A stretch of DNA of 64,000 nucleotides from Janthinobacterium sp. GW458P (GTDB lineage Bacteria; Pseudomonadota; Gammaproteobacteria; Burkholderiales; Burkholderiaceae_D): contig NZ_NEGZ01000016.1 in assembly GCF_002127585.1 (NCBI RefSeq), positions 985 to 64,984 of the forward strand, in the 5' to 3' direction. Each line of letters starts with the position of its first letter. Position 1 is the first letter of the stretch. The notes beneath the pieces are model-generated. The model had not been told where the DNA came from and ran no database searches. It worked only from the letters and a program-made list of their open reading frames with translations. A program made the position numbers and the translations under genes. Positions 27,263 to 36,201 of this stretch are shown piece by piece.

Positions 27263-27339
27263 AGGGGAATCGCCAAGCTGGTTAAGGCACTGGATTTTGA
27301 TTCCAGCATGCGAAGGTTCGAATCCTTCTTCCCCTGCCA
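27263..27339 (+). tRNA. tRNA-Gln (anticodon UUG)
   Basis: A full cloverleaf can be drawn. The acceptor stem is AGGGGAA/TTCCCCT with discriminator G and encoded CCA (27337-27339). The anticodon stem CTGGA/TCCAG holds a 7-nt loop with TTG at 27297-27299, and the T arm contains GGTTCGAATCC. No integrase or att duplication is seen at this tRNA. Confidence 0.96.
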
Positions 27340-27489
27340 CCATTTCACCGTAGTCTGTCGATGCGAAGTTGGCGTCCAGTGCGGGAAAAAGCAGATATGC
27401 TGCCACGCAGCATATTCTAAACAATGACTGACCGGGCCTATGCCCGGTTAGTGCTTTTCAAGACTTCTATATCACCTCTTGGGACTCCC

Positions 27490-28440
27490 ATGGCTTACGA
27501 AAACCTGATGGTTTTTACCGGCAACGCGAATCCAGCGTTGGCAGAGGGGGTCGCAAAAAACCTCGGCATCCCTCTCGGTAAAGCAAACGTTTCGAAATTC
27601 TCCGACGGCGAAGTAATGGTCGAGATTAACGAAAACGTGCGCGGCAAGGATGTTTTTGTTTTGCAATCCACCTGTGCTCCAACCAACGACAGCTTGATGG
27701 AAATCATGCTGATGGTTGATGCCTTGAAACGTGCTTCCGCCGGCCGCATCACCGCCGCGATTCCCTACTTCGGCTACGCCCGCCAAGACCGCCGTCCACG
27801 CTCCGCGCGTGTGGCGATTTCGGCCAAGGTGGTGGCGAACATGCTGGAAGAAGCCGGTGTCGAGCGCGTCCTGATCATGGACCTGCACGCCGACCAGATT
27901 CAAGGTTTCTTCGATATCCCAGTCGACAATATTTACGCTTCGCCAATTTTGCTGGGCGACCTGCAAAAGAAAAACTACCAGGATCTGCTGGTCGTGTCGC
28001 CGGACGTCGGCGGCGTGGTACGTGCGCGCGCCCTGGCAAAACGCCTGGGCTGCGACCTGGCCATCATCGACAAGCGCCGTCCAAAAGCGAACGTGTCCGA
28101 AGTGATGAACATCATCGGTGAAGTCGAAGGCCGCAACTGCGTGATCATGGATGACATGGTCGACACGGCAGGCACCCTGACCAAGGCTGCCGAAGTGCTC
28201 AAAGAGCGCGGCGCGAAAAAAGTCGTGGCGTATTGCACGCACGCGGTGCTGTCGGGCCCGGCGATCGACCGTATTTCGGCCTCGCCACTCGATGAGCTGG
28301 TCGTGACCGACACGATTCCCCTGTCCGAAGCGGCCCTGGCCTGCGGCAAGATCCGTCAATTGACGTGCGCGCCGCTGCTGGCCGAGACGTTCAAGCGCAT
28401 CATCAAGGGTGATTCGGTTATCTCGCTGTTTATTGACTAA
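27490..28440 (+). CDS. prs: Ribose-phosphate pyrophosphokinase (PRPP synthase)
   Basis: A 316-residue class I PRPP synthase that makes 5-phosphoribosyl diphosphate for nucleotide, His and Trp synthesis. Features are the ATP flexible-loop region ([10 protein letters not shown]), the divalent-cation site ([11 protein letters not shown]) and the PRPP loop ([13 protein letters not shown]). The ATG at 27490 gives the normal start [14 protein letters not shown]. The tRNA-prs-rplY-pth order is conserved in related bacteria. Confidence 0.97.
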   Translation: MAYENLMVFTGNANPALAEGVAKNLGIPLGKANVSKFSDGEVMVEINENVRGKDVFVLQSTCAPTNDSLMEIMLMVDALKRASAGRITAAIPYFGYARQDRRPRSARVAISAKVVANMLEEAGVERVLIMDLHADQIQGFFDIPVDNIYASPILLGDLQKKNYQDLLVVSPDVGGVVRARALAKRLGCDLAIIDKRRPKANVSEVMNIIGEVEGRNCVIMDDMVDTAGTLTKAAEVLKERGAKKVVAYCTHAVLSGPAIDRISASPLDELVVTDTIPLSEAALACGKIRQLTCAPLLAETFKRIIKGDSVISLFID

Positions 28441-28467
28441 ATAGCGTAGCAGTAAAAGACGTAATGC

Positions 28468-28510
28468 CTGCGGCGCGACCGGCTTTTTGCCTGTTGCGCC
28501 GCAGTGTTTT
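28468..28510 (+). terminator. Rho-independent terminator after prs
   Basis: The 9-bp stem CTGCGGCGC (28468-28476) pairs with GCGCCGCAG (28496-28504) around a 19-nt loop, followed by TGTTTT. Confidence 0.75.
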
Positions 28511-28539
28511 AGTTTTCGGGGTGTTTTTCACCCATTTTC

Positions 28540-28565
28540 GAGGATTCCTGGTCGCGGGAATCCTC
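28540..28565 (+). promoter_or_regulatory. Hairpin in the rplY leader
   Basis: GAGGATTCC (28540-28548) pairs perfectly with GGAATCCTC (28557-28565) across an 8-nt loop, about 40 bp before the rplY start. There is no T-run, so a leader or mRNA-stability structure is more likely than a terminator. Its function is unknown. Confidence 0.5.
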
Positions 28566-28605
28566 ATAACACAAGGCGCAAGCCTTGTTCTTCTTGGAGT
28601 TTCAC

Positions 28606-29214
28606 ATGAAAGTTATCGCATTCAAACGCGAATTGCAAGGTTCCGGAGCGAGCCGCCGCCTGCGCATTTCCGGCCAAACCCCTGGTATCGTCTACGGCGG
28701 CGCTGAAGCCCCTGTGCTGATCTCGCTCGATCACAACGCCCTGTACCACGCGTTGAAAAAAGAAGTGTTCCACTCGTCGATCCTGGACCTGGAAATCGAC
28801 GGCGTTTCCCAGCAAGTTCTGCTGCGTGACTTCCAAGTCCACGCATACAAACAACTGGTTCTGCACGCTGACTTCCAGCGCGTTGACGCTAAGCAAGCTA
28901 TCCACGTGAAAGTGGCGCTGCACTTCGTAAACGCTGACGTTTCCCCGGCAGTCAAACTGCACGGCGCGACCATCAGCCACGTAGCCAACGAAATCGAAGT
29001 TTCGTGCCTGCCAGGCCAACTGCCAGAATTCATCAACGTTGACCTGTCGAACATCGACGTCGGTCACTCGCTGCACGTCGGCGACCTGGTCCTGCCAGCT
29101 GGCGTGACCGCTGTCACCCACGGCGCCAACCTGACCATCGCTACCGCTTCGGTACCGGCTGGCCACGTTGCTGCTGAAGCCGCTGCTGCTGAAGTTGCTG
29201 CTGACAAGAAGTAA
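28606..29214 (+). CDS. rplY: 50S ribosomal protein L25, long (CTC/TL5) form
   Basis: 202 residues. The N-terminal L25 domain binds 5S rRNA ([20 protein letters not shown]). It is followed by the beta-rich CTC-type C-terminal domain (about 95-185) and an Ala/Glu-rich tail. The ATG at 28606 follows TTGGAG. Its place between prs and pth is conserved. A terminator lies 34 bp after the stop. Confidence 0.95.
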   Translation: MKVIAFKRELQGSGASRRLRISGQTPGIVYGGAEAPVLISLDHNALYHALKKEVFHSSILDLEIDGVSQQVLLRDFQVHAYKQLVLHADFQRVDAKQAIHVKVALHFVNADVSPAVKLHGATISHVANEIEVSCLPGQLPEFINVDLSNIDVGHSLHVGDLVLPAGVTAVTHGANLTIATASVPAGHVAAEAAAAEVAADKK

Positions 29215-29247
29215 TTTTGCCGCCGCAGCAATGCGGTAGTTGCAAGG

Positions 29248-29280
29248 AAAAACCCGCCAGGTTCGCCGCGCGGGTTTTTT
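29248..29280 (+). terminator. Rho-independent terminator after rplY
   Basis: AAAAACCCGC (29248-29257) pairs with GCGGGTTTTT (29270-29279) and runs into further T residues. Confidence 0.88.
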
Positions 29281-29329
29281 TCCGCCTGTTTTCACCGATA
29301 ATGCTTTCTTTTACATTGCAGACACAGCC

Positions 29330-29914
29330 ATGCCCATACGCCTGATCGTCGGCCTCGGCAACCCGGGACCCGAATACGAACAAACCCGCCACAATGCCGG
29401 CTTCTGGCTGGTGGACAATCTTGCCAACAGCTTGCCTGGCACGCGGCTGCAGCGCGATTCGCGCTATAACGCCATGCTGGCGAAAACCTCGATCGGCGGC
29501 AACGAAGTCTGGCTGCTCGAACCGCTGACGTTCATGAACCGCTCGGGCCAGTCCGTGGGCGCGCTGGCGCGCTTTTTCAAGATTGCCGCCGATGAAGTGC
29601 TTGTCGTGCATGATGAACTGGACTTGATGCCCGGCATCGCGCGCCTGAAAAAGGGCGGCTCGGCCGGCGGCCACAATGGCTTGAAAGACATCACGGCCGC
29701 ACTGGGCACGCAGGATTACTGGCGCTTGCGCCTGGGCATCGGCCACCCGCGCACCCTGAGCCTGCAGCAGCAGGTGGCCGACTTCGTGCTGCACCGCCCG
29801 CGCCGCGAAGACCAGGAACTGATCGAGCAGGCGATAGAAAAATCCCTGCAGGTCATGCCGCAGATCGTCGAAGGCAAGTTCGAGGCGGCCACCATGAAGC
29901 TGCACACAGCGTAG
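29330..29914 (+). CDS. pth: Peptidyl-tRNA hydrolase
   Basis: A 194-residue enzyme that recycles peptidyl-tRNA. The conserved start [20 protein letters not shown] contains the catalytic His and its Asn partner. [27 protein letters not shown] is also characteristic (first part catalytic Asp region). The ATG at 29330 was chosen because it gives the family N-terminus. Its stop (29912-29914) directly abuts the stop of the convergent hydrolase gene. Confidence 0.96.
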   Translation: MPIRLIVGLGNPGPEYEQTRHNAGFWLVDNLANSLPGTRLQRDSRYNAMLAKTSIGGNEVWLLEPLTFMNRSGQSVGALARFFKIAADEVLVVHDELDLMPGIARLKKGGSAGGHNGLKDITAALGTQDYWRLRLGIGHPRTLSLQQQVADFVLHRPRREDQELIEQAIEKSLQVMPQIVEGKFEAATMKLHTA

Positions 29915-31012
29915 TTATTTCCCCGCCTTGCCGAAGCCGGCCATGATGGTTTTCGCCATCTGCTGCTGGCTGGCCTGGGCACTGCTGCCTTCGCCCGCGT
30001 TGGCGGCGATCAGCAAGCCGTCGCCGCTGCCGGGCGCCAGGGCGATCAGCGCATGCCAGTAGCCGTTCGAACCCAGATGCGTGAGCACGCGCTGCGGCGC
30101 CTGCGGTGGAAAATGCATCACGCCCCAGCCCAATGCCGCATTCGTCTCGCCTTGCGCCGTATGCAGCAAGACATACGTTTCCTTCCTGAGCAATTTCCCC
30201 TTGCCCTGCTCGCCCTGCAGTTGATCAAGCGCAAACTTAGCCCAGTCAGCCATGTTCAGGTGAATTTCCCCGTCGGGCGCCATCATCAGCGGATTGCTCG
30301 CCATTAAGCCCGCGATGGGCTTGCCTTCCTTGTGGCCCAGGTTCTGCCCGCGCACGGTGGGGCCGAAGGCGGCCTGCATGCCCAGCGGGCCGAACACTTC
30401 CGCCTGCATCAGTTCTTCATACGTCTTGCCCGTGACGCGTTCTGCGATGGCGGCGGCAATCATGGCGCCGCTGTTCGAATAATGCGATTCGCCGCGCGGC
30501 GTGGCCACGGGCGCGTCGGCCAGCGCGCGCTGCGCGTATTCCAGGCGCTGCAGCGGCAAGGCGCGCGCGTCCGTGTAAGTGGAATTGATCCATGCCTCAT
30601 CCGGATTGGGCGGCAGGCCGGCGCGGTGCGCCAGCAGATCCATCAGATTGACGTCGCGGTATTCGGCGCGCATGCCGGCACTCAGCGCGGGCAGCATGGT
30701 TGAGAGCGGCGCATCCCACGCCAGCACGCCCCGTTCCACCAGCCGCGCGATCAGTGTCACCGTCATGGCCTTGCCGTTGGAGCCGATATTCCACACGTCA
30801 TCGGCGCGCACGGTGTCGTGGCCGGCATTGGCGCGCAGGCCAGCTTGCGCCTGCGCATCGATCTTGCCGTCGCGGATCACGAGTATGGCCATGGCCGGCA
30901 CGCTCTTGTCGGCCAGCGCCTGCTGCAGCATGGCGTTCAAGTCATGGGCGCGGGCGGCGCCGCCGAGCAAAAAGGCGGTGCTGCAAACGAGTGCGGCAAG
31001 CAGGGTTTTCAT
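29915..31012 (-). CDS. Exported serine hydrolase of the beta-lactamase/class C esterase family
   Basis: A 365-residue protein with a signal peptide (cleavage near GGAARA). Beta-lactamase-family motifs are present: the SxxK-like SNGK, Tyr-x-Asn as HYSNSG, and a third motif in THLGSNG. These proteins include esterases, D-amino-acid peptidases and class C beta-lactamases. Nothing shows true beta-lactam resistance. The ATG at 31012 has a GGAGG ribosome site. It stands alone on its strand between pth and DUF2975. Confidence 0.85.
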   Translation of the reverse strand: MKTLLAALVCSTAFLLGGAARAHDLNAMLQQALADKSVPAMAILVIRDGKIDAQAQAGLRANAGHDTVRADDVWNIGSNGKAMTVTLIARLVERGVLAWDAPLSTMLPALSAGMRAEYRDVNLMDLLAHRAGLPPNPDEAWINSTYTDARALPLQRLEYAQRALADAPVATPRGESHYSNSGAMIAAAIAERVTGKTYEELMQAEVFGPLGMQAAFGPTVRGQNLGHKEGKPIAGLMASNPLMMAPDGEIHLNMADWAKFALDQLQGEQGKGKLLRKETYVLLHTAQGETNAALGWGVMHFPPQAPQRVLTHLGSNGYWHALIALAPGSGDGLLIAANAGEGSSAQASQQQMAKTIMAGFGKAGK

Positions 31013-31129
31013 GGTGCCTCCAGTCGGTAGGGTAAGGGAATATGCTAAAATGTTCGCAAAACATGATCTAATTATTGTTTTACGATAATTTATTCTAGCA
31101 ACACTTTCCGCATCCGTATACTTTTGAAT

Positions 31130-31705
31130 ATGAAAAAAAATCAGACGGGGCCGGCGGCGCTGAGCCGGCGCGTGCGCTACGGCGTTTCGGGATTCTTTCT
31201 GCTGTACCTGCTGCTGACGGTGCTGGGCTGGCTGGCGCCTGCGCCGGCCGCGCAAGGCAGCCTGGGCGGCGTCGGCATGTATGAACTGCTGCTGCAATTG
31301 CAGAGCCAGCCATTCGAGCGCCTGGCCGCCATGCCCCTGTGGCAGCGGGGACTGGGCCTGGCGCTGGCCTTGCCAGCCCTGTGCGTGCTGGGCGACGCCG
31401 TGCGCCAGCTGGCCCTGGTCTTGCGCCAGTTCGAGCAGGGCGTGTTTTTTACGCCGCAGGTGGCGCGCCACTTTCGCCGCTTCGCCGGCGGCTTGCTGCT
31501 GGGAACGGTGCTGACTTTGCTGGAACCGACCGTGCGCGGCATGCTGTTCGGCTTGCTGGAAGAGGGAACGCGCCAGCTGCGCCTGGTTGTCGACCTCACG
31601 GGCGGCGACCTGTGGACCTTGCTGCTGTGTTCAGTTTTCTTTGCGCTGGCGCAAATCCTGCATGAAGGCCAGAGATTGGCCGATGAAAACAGCGGGTTCA
31701 TCTGA
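31130..31705 (+). CDS. DUF2975 family membrane protein
   Basis: About 191 residues from ATG 31130 (TTG 31124 is possible). Four hydrophobic segments fit the DUF2975 layout: FFLLYLLLTVLGWL, LGLALALPALCVLG, FAGGLLLGTVLTLL and LWTLLLCSVFFALAQIL. The family motif LRQFEQGVFFTPQ is present. The stop overlaps the next gene's start (TGATG). DUF2975 plus a small Xre regulator is a recurring pair (compare YoaS/YozG of Bacillus). Function unknown. Confidence 0.8.
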   Translation: MKKNQTGPAALSRRVRYGVSGFFLLYLLLTVLGWLAPAPAAQGSLGGVGMYELLLQLQSQPFERLAAMPLWQRGLGLALALPALCVLGDAVRQLALVLRQFEQGVFFTPQVARHFRRFAGGLLLGTVLTLLEPTVRGMLFGLLEEGTRQLRLVVDLTGGDLWTLLLCSVFFALAQILHEGQRLADENSGFI

Positions 31706-31938
31706 TGGGCATCGTCGTGCGCCTCGACCTGATGCTGGCCAGGAAAAAAGTGAAATCGAAGGAACTGGCCGCCTTTGTCGGCATCACGGAGCAGAACCTG
31801 TCCCTTTTAAAATCGGGCAAGGTGCGCGGCGTGCGTTTCGACACCTTGTCGAAAATCTGCGAAATGCTCGAATGCCAGCCCGGCGACATCCTGGAATTCG
31901 ATGCGTCGCAGCCGGACGACGGGGATGGCGACAGTTAA
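31705..31938 (+). CDS. Small Xre/Cro-C1 type HTH regulator
   Basis: A 77-residue protein that is almost all helix-turn-helix: MLARKKVKSKELAAFVGITE, then QNLSLLKSGKVRGVRFDTL and CEMLECQPGDILEF. The acidic tail is short. It is translationally coupled to the DUF2975 gene and probably regulates that pair. Confidence 0.88.
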   Translation: MGIVVRLDLMLARKKVKSKELAAFVGITEQNLSLLKSGKVRGVRFDTLSKICEMLECQPGDILEFDASQPDDGDGDS

Positions 31939-32090
31939 GGTCGCCGGGGCGGTTTTTTTGAAGAGTAGGGTGCATAGAGGTACAATTGACCCTTAGAGCA
32001 TGAATACAGCAAGATTATCCAGAAAACGCCCGCAACGGCCGTTTTGCACCAGCCGCTTGCCGGCAATATTTGATTAATTAAAGGTTTTCC

Positions 32091-33182
32091 ATGAGTCTCC
32101 AATGCGGTATCGTCGGCTTGCCGAACGTCGGCAAGTCCACCCTGTTCAATGCACTGACGAAAGCCGGCATTCCGGCTGAAAACTATCCATTCTGCACCAT
32201 CGAGCCCAACGTCGGCGTCGTCGAAGTGCCGGATCCGCGCATGGATGCGCTGGCCGCCATCGTCAAGCCGGAACGCATGGTCAACGCCATCGTGGAATTC
32301 GTCGACATCGCCGGCCTGGTAGCCGGTGCATCGAAGGGCGAGGGCCTGGGCAACCAGTTCCTGTCGCACATCCGCGAAACGGACGCCATCGTCAACGTCG
32401 TGCGCTGCTTCGAAGACGACAACGTCATCCACGTGGCCGGCAAGATCAATCCGCTCGACGATATCGAAGTCATCCAGACCGAACTGGCGCTGGCCGACAT
32501 GGGCACCGTGGAAAAAGCCATCCACCGCGAAAACAAGAAAGCCCGCTCGGGCGACAAGGACGCAGCCAAGCTGCTGGCCATCATGGAACGCATGATGCCT
32601 TACCTGAACGACGCCAAGCCCGTGCGCGCCATGGGCCTGGACGCCGACGAAATGGAACTGATCAAGCCTTTGTGCCTGATCACGGCCAAGCCGGCCATGT
32701 TCGTGGCCAACGTGTCCGACTCGGGTTTTACCAACAACCCGCTGCTGGACCAGCTGACGGCGTATGCGCAATCGCAAAACGCCCCCATCGTCGCCATCTG
32801 CGCGGCCCTGGAAGCGGAAATCGCCGACCTGGATGACGCCGACAAGGGCGCTTTCCTGGCCGACATGGGCATGGAAGAGCCGGGCCTGGACCGTCTGATC
32901 CGCGCCGGCTACAAGCTGCTGGGCCTGCAAACCTACTTCACGGCCGGCGTGAAGGAAGTGCGCGCCTGGACCATCCCCGTAGGCGCCACGGCACCGCAGG
33001 CGGCCGGCGTGATCCACACTGACTTCGAACGCGGCTTCATCCGCGCGCAAACCATCGCCTATGACGACTTCATCGCCTACAAGGGCGAAGCAGGCGCCAA
33101 GGAAGCGGGCAAGATGCGCGCCGAAGGCAAGGAATACGTGGTCAAGGATGGCGACGTGCTGAACTTCCTGTTCAACGTCTAA
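32091..33182 (+). CDS. ychF: Redox-regulated ribosome-associated ATPase YchF
   Basis: A 363-residue Obg-family P-loop protein that prefers ATP. Features are G1 [15 protein letters not shown]3 region [16 protein letters not shown], and a TGS-like C-terminal domain ending in [12 protein letters not shown]. The length is typical. It is the last backbone gene before the acquired island, and its terminator remains intact 70 bp downstream. Confidence 0.97.
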   Translation: MSLQCGIVGLPNVGKSTLFNALTKAGIPAENYPFCTIEPNVGVVEVPDPRMDALAAIVKPERMVNAIVEFVDIAGLVAGASKGEGLGNQFLSHIRETDAIVNVVRCFEDDNVIHVAGKINPLDDIEVIQTELALADMGTVEKAIHRENKKARSGDKDAAKLLAIMERMMPYLNDAKPVRAMGLDADEMELIKPLCLITAKPAMFVANVSDSGFTNNPLLDQLTAYAQSQNAPIVAICAALEAEIADLDDADKGAFLADMGMEEPGLDRLIRAGYKLLGLQTYFTAGVKEVRAWTIPVGATAPQAAGVIHTDFERGFIRAQTIAYDDFIAYKGEAGAKEAGKMRAEGKEYVVKDGDVLNFLFNV

Positions 33183-33251
33183 ATTGGGAGTGTTGTTTCA
33201 TGGCATTTCATTGTGTTTCATGATGCCGAAAAATTCTTGAATTTTTCCTAT

Positions 33252-33279
33252 GAGAGCCGCGAAATTCGCGGCTTTCTCG
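33252..33279 (+). terminator. Terminator after ychF
   Basis: AGCCGCGAA and TTCGCGGCT (33255-33273) form a 9-bp perfect stem with flanking GAG/CTC pairing and a short T stretch. Confidence 0.8.
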
Positions 33280-33324
33280 TTTCTGATTGTTTCACAATAT
33301 TTCTTGAGTATTCATGAAAATTGC

Positions 33325-33377
33325 GGGTACATGGGTGGGTACAATTGCTTGGCATTGCGGGTGTTGGTGGGTACAAT
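33325..33377. repeat. Direct repeats before the integrase, candidate arm-type sites
   Basis: GGTGGGTACAAT occurs at 33334-33345 and 33366-33377, and a partial GGGTAC at 33325-33330. The 32-bp spacing is about three helical turns. A related pair, GTGGGTAC and GTGAGTAC, lies at the far end of the island (48544-48563). Confidence 0.5.
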
Positions 33378-33407
33378 CCGGTAACTCATCAATTGCCCGG
33401 AGACAAG

Positions 33408-34577
33408 ATGCTGACTGACGCACGCTGCCGAAGCGCCAAACCGATGGAAAAGCTCTACCGGCTGAACGATTACAAGGGCTTGTATCTTGAAATCAAGCCG
33501 AGTGGCGTGAAGGCATGGCGCTATCGTTTTAAGCTCGGAGGTAAGGAATCGCTTTTTGCGCTTGGCGACTACCCCAGTGTTGGCCTCGCCGATGCCCGCG
33601 AAAAATGCGAAGACGCGCGTAAGTTGGTAAGGCTGGGAGTCAGTCCTGTTCAAAATCGACAGTTTGAAAAAATTAGGCGTGAGATGGATTCCGCTAATAC
33701 TTTCGAGGCCGTTGCAAAAGAATGGTTAGCGTTGAAAGATTGGGAGGATGTGACCAAGACGCGACGGTTGGACATGCTTCAGAGGGTAGTCTTCCCGTCA
33801 ATTGGGAAGTTGCCCGTGCGACAAATTACATCCGCTCATGTACTCGATATTCTCATGAAGACTGTTAAGCGCGGAGCGCCGTCCGTTGCCGCCGAAGCCA
33901 AGCGAACGATGTCGTCGGTGTTCGAACTTGCGGTTGCGACGCTGCGCGCCGATGTCGACCCGGTGTGGGCGGTGCGTAAATCGTTGCCGCCCAATAAAAC
34001 CCAGCACAAGCGGGCTTTGTCAGTTGAGGAAATTGGCAAGCTGCTTGTTGATTTTGACGGCCACGGAGGTAACTTCCAGACGATCAATGCATTTCGATTG
34101 ATGTGGTTGACGCTTACGCGACCTAATGAATCGGTTAAGGCAGAGTGGTCTGAGTTCGATATCGAAAATGCGCTTTGGAAAATTCCAGCGCAGAGGATGA
34201 AGGCACGTCGAGAGCACCTGCTACCGTTGCCGACGCAGGCGCTTGACTTGCTGAAGGCTATGAGGCCCGTAACGGGGAATACGAAATTCGTTTTCCCAAA
34301 TCGAGATGACCGTGCGCGCCCGATGGCCGATGCGGCTTTGCGGCAAGCTTTGAAAAAGCTGGGATGGGCGACCAAATATAGTCCGCATGGGACGCGAACA
34401 ACTGGCTCTACTCGATTGAATGAAATTGGCTTTCGCCATGATGTTATAGAGGCTCAGCTTGCACATGCGGAGCCAAACGCTGTCCGTCGCGCATACAACC
34501 ATGCCACCTACCTTGAGGAGAGGCGTGTCATGATGCAAAAATGGGCCGACCTTCTGGATGAGTGGAGAAAACAATGA
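33408..34577 (+). CDS. int: Tyrosine-recombinase integrase (P4-like)
   Basis: 389 residues. The N-terminal arm-binding domain (DUF4102-like) starts MLTDARCRSAKP and includes GLYLEIKPSGVKAWRYRF. The core domain follows. The catalytic tetrad is readable: Arg238 (LTRPNE), His327-x-x-Arg330 (HGTR), His353 (LAHAE) and nucleophile Tyr363 (AYNHATY). It presumably integrates and excises the prophage. The ATG at 33408 has a GGAG site. Its stop overlaps the next start by ATGA. Most filamentous phages use host XerCD instead. Confidence 0.94.
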   Translation: MLTDARCRSAKPMEKLYRLNDYKGLYLEIKPSGVKAWRYRFKLGGKESLFALGDYPSVGLADAREKCEDARKLVRLGVSPVQNRQFEKIRREMDSANTFEAVAKEWLALKDWEDVTKTRRLDMLQRVVFPSIGKLPVRQITSAHVLDILMKTVKRGAPSVAAEAKRTMSSVFELAVATLRADVDPVWAVRKSLPPNKTQHKRALSVEEIGKLLVDFDGHGGNFQTINAFRLMWLTLTRPNESVKAEWSEFDIENALWKIPAQRMKARREHLLPLPTQALDLLKAMRPVTGNTKFVFPNRDDRARPMADAALRQALKKLGWATKYSPHGTRTTGSTRLNEIGFRHDVIEAQLAHAEPNAVRRAYNHATYLEERRVMMQKWADLLDEWRKQ

Positions 34578-35398
34578 CGAGTTCAATGTCTTTTGGTGGC
34601 GAGATAGGTGTTCAGGAAAACGATGTTCTGAGGCGTTTTGTCGAGTTTGTCGAAACAGTTCGTGAGTCGCGCAGGAATCGTGGAGAGTCGGTGATTCTGG
34701 GCGCGCAAGTGTTTATCGGGAAGTTGCTTGATCTGCGTCGCTTATATGCTGCCCAGCGCGACCGGGAGTGCAAGATCGATGCGGCTCGAGATCGTATTGT
34801 GCACATTCGGAAGTTGTCGGTGGCGCTTCTTGATGCAATTCATGGGCTTGATGATTTTGAATCGAGTGTCCTGTTTGAATCGCGTGCTTCTTCTGATGTA
34901 GTCGAGTGTACTAGGTGGTTGGCAGGGGCAGCTACATCGCTATCTGGAGGTCATTCTATAGGGCGTAAAGGGGATGTGGTGGTTCGCAATCTTGCATCGG
35001 AATTCGTGATCATGTGTATTGAGCACGATTGGCTGCCTATTCGCGTCGCCAATTCGGCCGTGACCGAAGCGGCCACTTCGGATCATTGTCGGTGTCTTAC
35101 GATGGTGCTTGAGGCGTGTGGCCTGTTGGACCAAGTAGCGTGTTCGAAGGACCGGGCTGATCTGTTACGTACCAAGGCAAGTTCAGCATTACGAAGCTTA
35201 AGAAAGGGATTTGACTACGTGGCGGCCCAAAGCGAGGCACAGCGCGAATTCGGCGAATCTTTTCTATACAAAGCGCAGTTCGATGGAAAGACGTTCATTT
35301 CCGTCGTGGATGAAAGCGTTTTTGATACCTGGCTCGACGATGACATTGATATCGATTCACTTCCAAACTTCATTCCCCCTGGTGCGCCAGCCGTCTAG
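34574..35398 (+). CDS. Protein of unknown function coupled to the integrase
   Basis: 274 residues, ATGA-coupled to int. I do not recognise the family. It is mostly helical, soluble and without signal peptide, with a very acidic C-terminus (DTWLDDDIDIDSLPNF). No catalytic motif stands out. The position between integrase and a hairpin-rich gap suggests a lysogeny, excision or superinfection function, but this is inference only. Confidence 0.8.
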   Translation: MTSSMSFGGEIGVQENDVLRRFVEFVETVRESRRNRGESVILGAQVFIGKLLDLRRLYAAQRDRECKIDAARDRIVHIRKLSVALLDAIHGLDDFESSVLFESRASSDVVECTRWLAGAATSLSGGHSIGRKGDVVVRNLASEFVIMCIEHDWLPIRVANSAVTEAATSDHCRCLTMVLEACGLLDQVACSKDRADLLRTKASSALRSLRKGFDYVAAQSEAQREFGESFLYKAQFDGKTFISVVDESVFDTWLDDDIDIDSLPNFIPPGAPAV

Positions 35399-35417
35399 CA
35401 CGGAAACAACTCCCCGT

Positions 35418-35462
35418 CACGGGCATTAAATGGCCGCTCTAGGCCAGTATTTATTGCCCGTG
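35418..35462. other. Long hairpin in the phage intergenic region
   Basis: CACGGGCA (35418-35425) pairs with TGCCCGTG (35455-35462). An inner stem TGGCC/GGCCA (35431-35435, 35442-35446) lies inside. In filamentous phages such hairpins form the packaging signal or replication origin; it could equally be a terminator for the int operon. Confidence 0.55.
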
Positions 35463-35489
35463 CCTTCTATCTTTCCCTCTGCCAACATT

Positions 35490-35517
35490 CTCCCCGGTTT
35501 CATTGTCTTTCGGGGAG
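35490..35517 (+). promoter_or_regulatory. Hairpin that would sequester the alpA ribosome-binding site
   Basis: CTCCCCG (35490-35496) is perfectly complementary to CGGGGAG (35511-35517), and GGGGAG is the Shine-Dalgarno of the gene starting at 35522. The 7-bp GC-rich stem with a 14-nt loop would hide it, suggesting translational control. Confidence 0.55.
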
Positions 35518-35521
35518 CGCC

Positions 35522-35701
35522 ATGCGCATTCGTTCATATTCAGATGTTCTAGAAATTCTCGGCATAAGTCGTGTGACGTTGTGGCGTTGGCTGCGTGACG
35601 ACGGCTCAAATTTCCCACGGCCAGTTTGTTTGGGTAAGCGCAAGTTGGGTTTTGTCCAGAGCGAACTTGATGCGTGGATAGCCGGGAATCGTCGTTCATG
35701 A
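35522..35701 (+). CDS. AlpA/MerR-like helix-turn-helix excisionase/regulator
   Basis: A 59-residue protein: a winged-helix DNA-binding domain of the AlpA/excisionase type. It has SDVLEILGISRVTLWRWLRD (helix-turn-helix), then FPRPVCLGKRKLGFVQSELD and AWIAGN. These proteins act as phage transcription activators or excision directionality factors. The stop overlaps the next start (ATGA). It is the first gene of the tightly coupled run that ends in the replication gene. Confidence 0.85.
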   Translation: MRIRSYSDVLEILGISRVTLWRWLRDDGSNFPRPVCLGKRKLGFVQSELDAWIAGNRRS

Positions 35702-36201
35702 ATCAAACTTCCATTGTGAAAAATTCTTGTGGCCATGGCTCTCCTCGCGCACATCCGGTATTTACGTATCGGATTTTCAGTGGTGTAACCATGCTTTCGC
35801 AAGGTGCTTTCAACGACTTTTTACTTTGCGTGTTGACCGCTCAGCAGATCAAAAATGAATCCCTTTCGAAACTTTTGGGAAGTGTTTTGCGTGTTGAGGT
35901 TATTTATCCTCATGGCGCACGTGTCCCATCTGCGGACCTTTTCGCGGCTGAAGCAGCCCTCGCTGCACCTGCGCCTGGAACTGAGTTTGGTTGTCCGATT
36001 CGGAAAAATATAGGTCAACTTGTCGAGTCTCGTCGCGGTTCAGCCTCGCCGAGTTTCATGGTTATTGACAATCTTAGTACGGCGTCACGGCAAAGCTCGA
36101 ACGTGCACGCGGTAGCGGGTGCGGGCGAATTTTGCCGTGTGTCCGCCGAAGGCGGACCTGCTCGTCAGAATACTTTAAATTCAAAGGAATCTGCGGCATG
36201 A
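35698..36201 (+). CDS. Phage protein of unknown function (167 aa)
   Basis: The ATG at 35698 overlaps the alpA stop and its own stop overlaps the next ATG, so it is probably real and co-translated. An internal ATG at 35791 (MLSQGAFNDFLLCVL) would remove a poorly structured N-terminus. No family recognised. Several Cys residues (SCGHG, FGCPI, FCRV) are scattered without a clear metal-binding spacing. Confidence 0.65.
   Translation: MNQTSIVKNSCGHGSPRAHPVFTYRIFSGVTMLSQGAFNDFLLCVLTAQQIKNESLSKLLGSVLRVEVIYPHGARVPSADLFAAEAALAAPAPGTEFGCPIRKNIGQLVESRRGSASPSFMVIDNLSTASRQSSNVHAVAGAGEFCRVSAEGGPARQNTLNSKESAA

Noticed and set aside
27263-27339. tRNA-Gln as the integration site of a mobile element
   Set aside because: No integrase, no partial tRNA copy and no compositional change next to it.
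29915-31012. True beta-lactamase resistance gene
   Set aside because: The motifs fit the wide serine-hydrolase/esterase family; nothing specific to class C resistance enzymes was seen.
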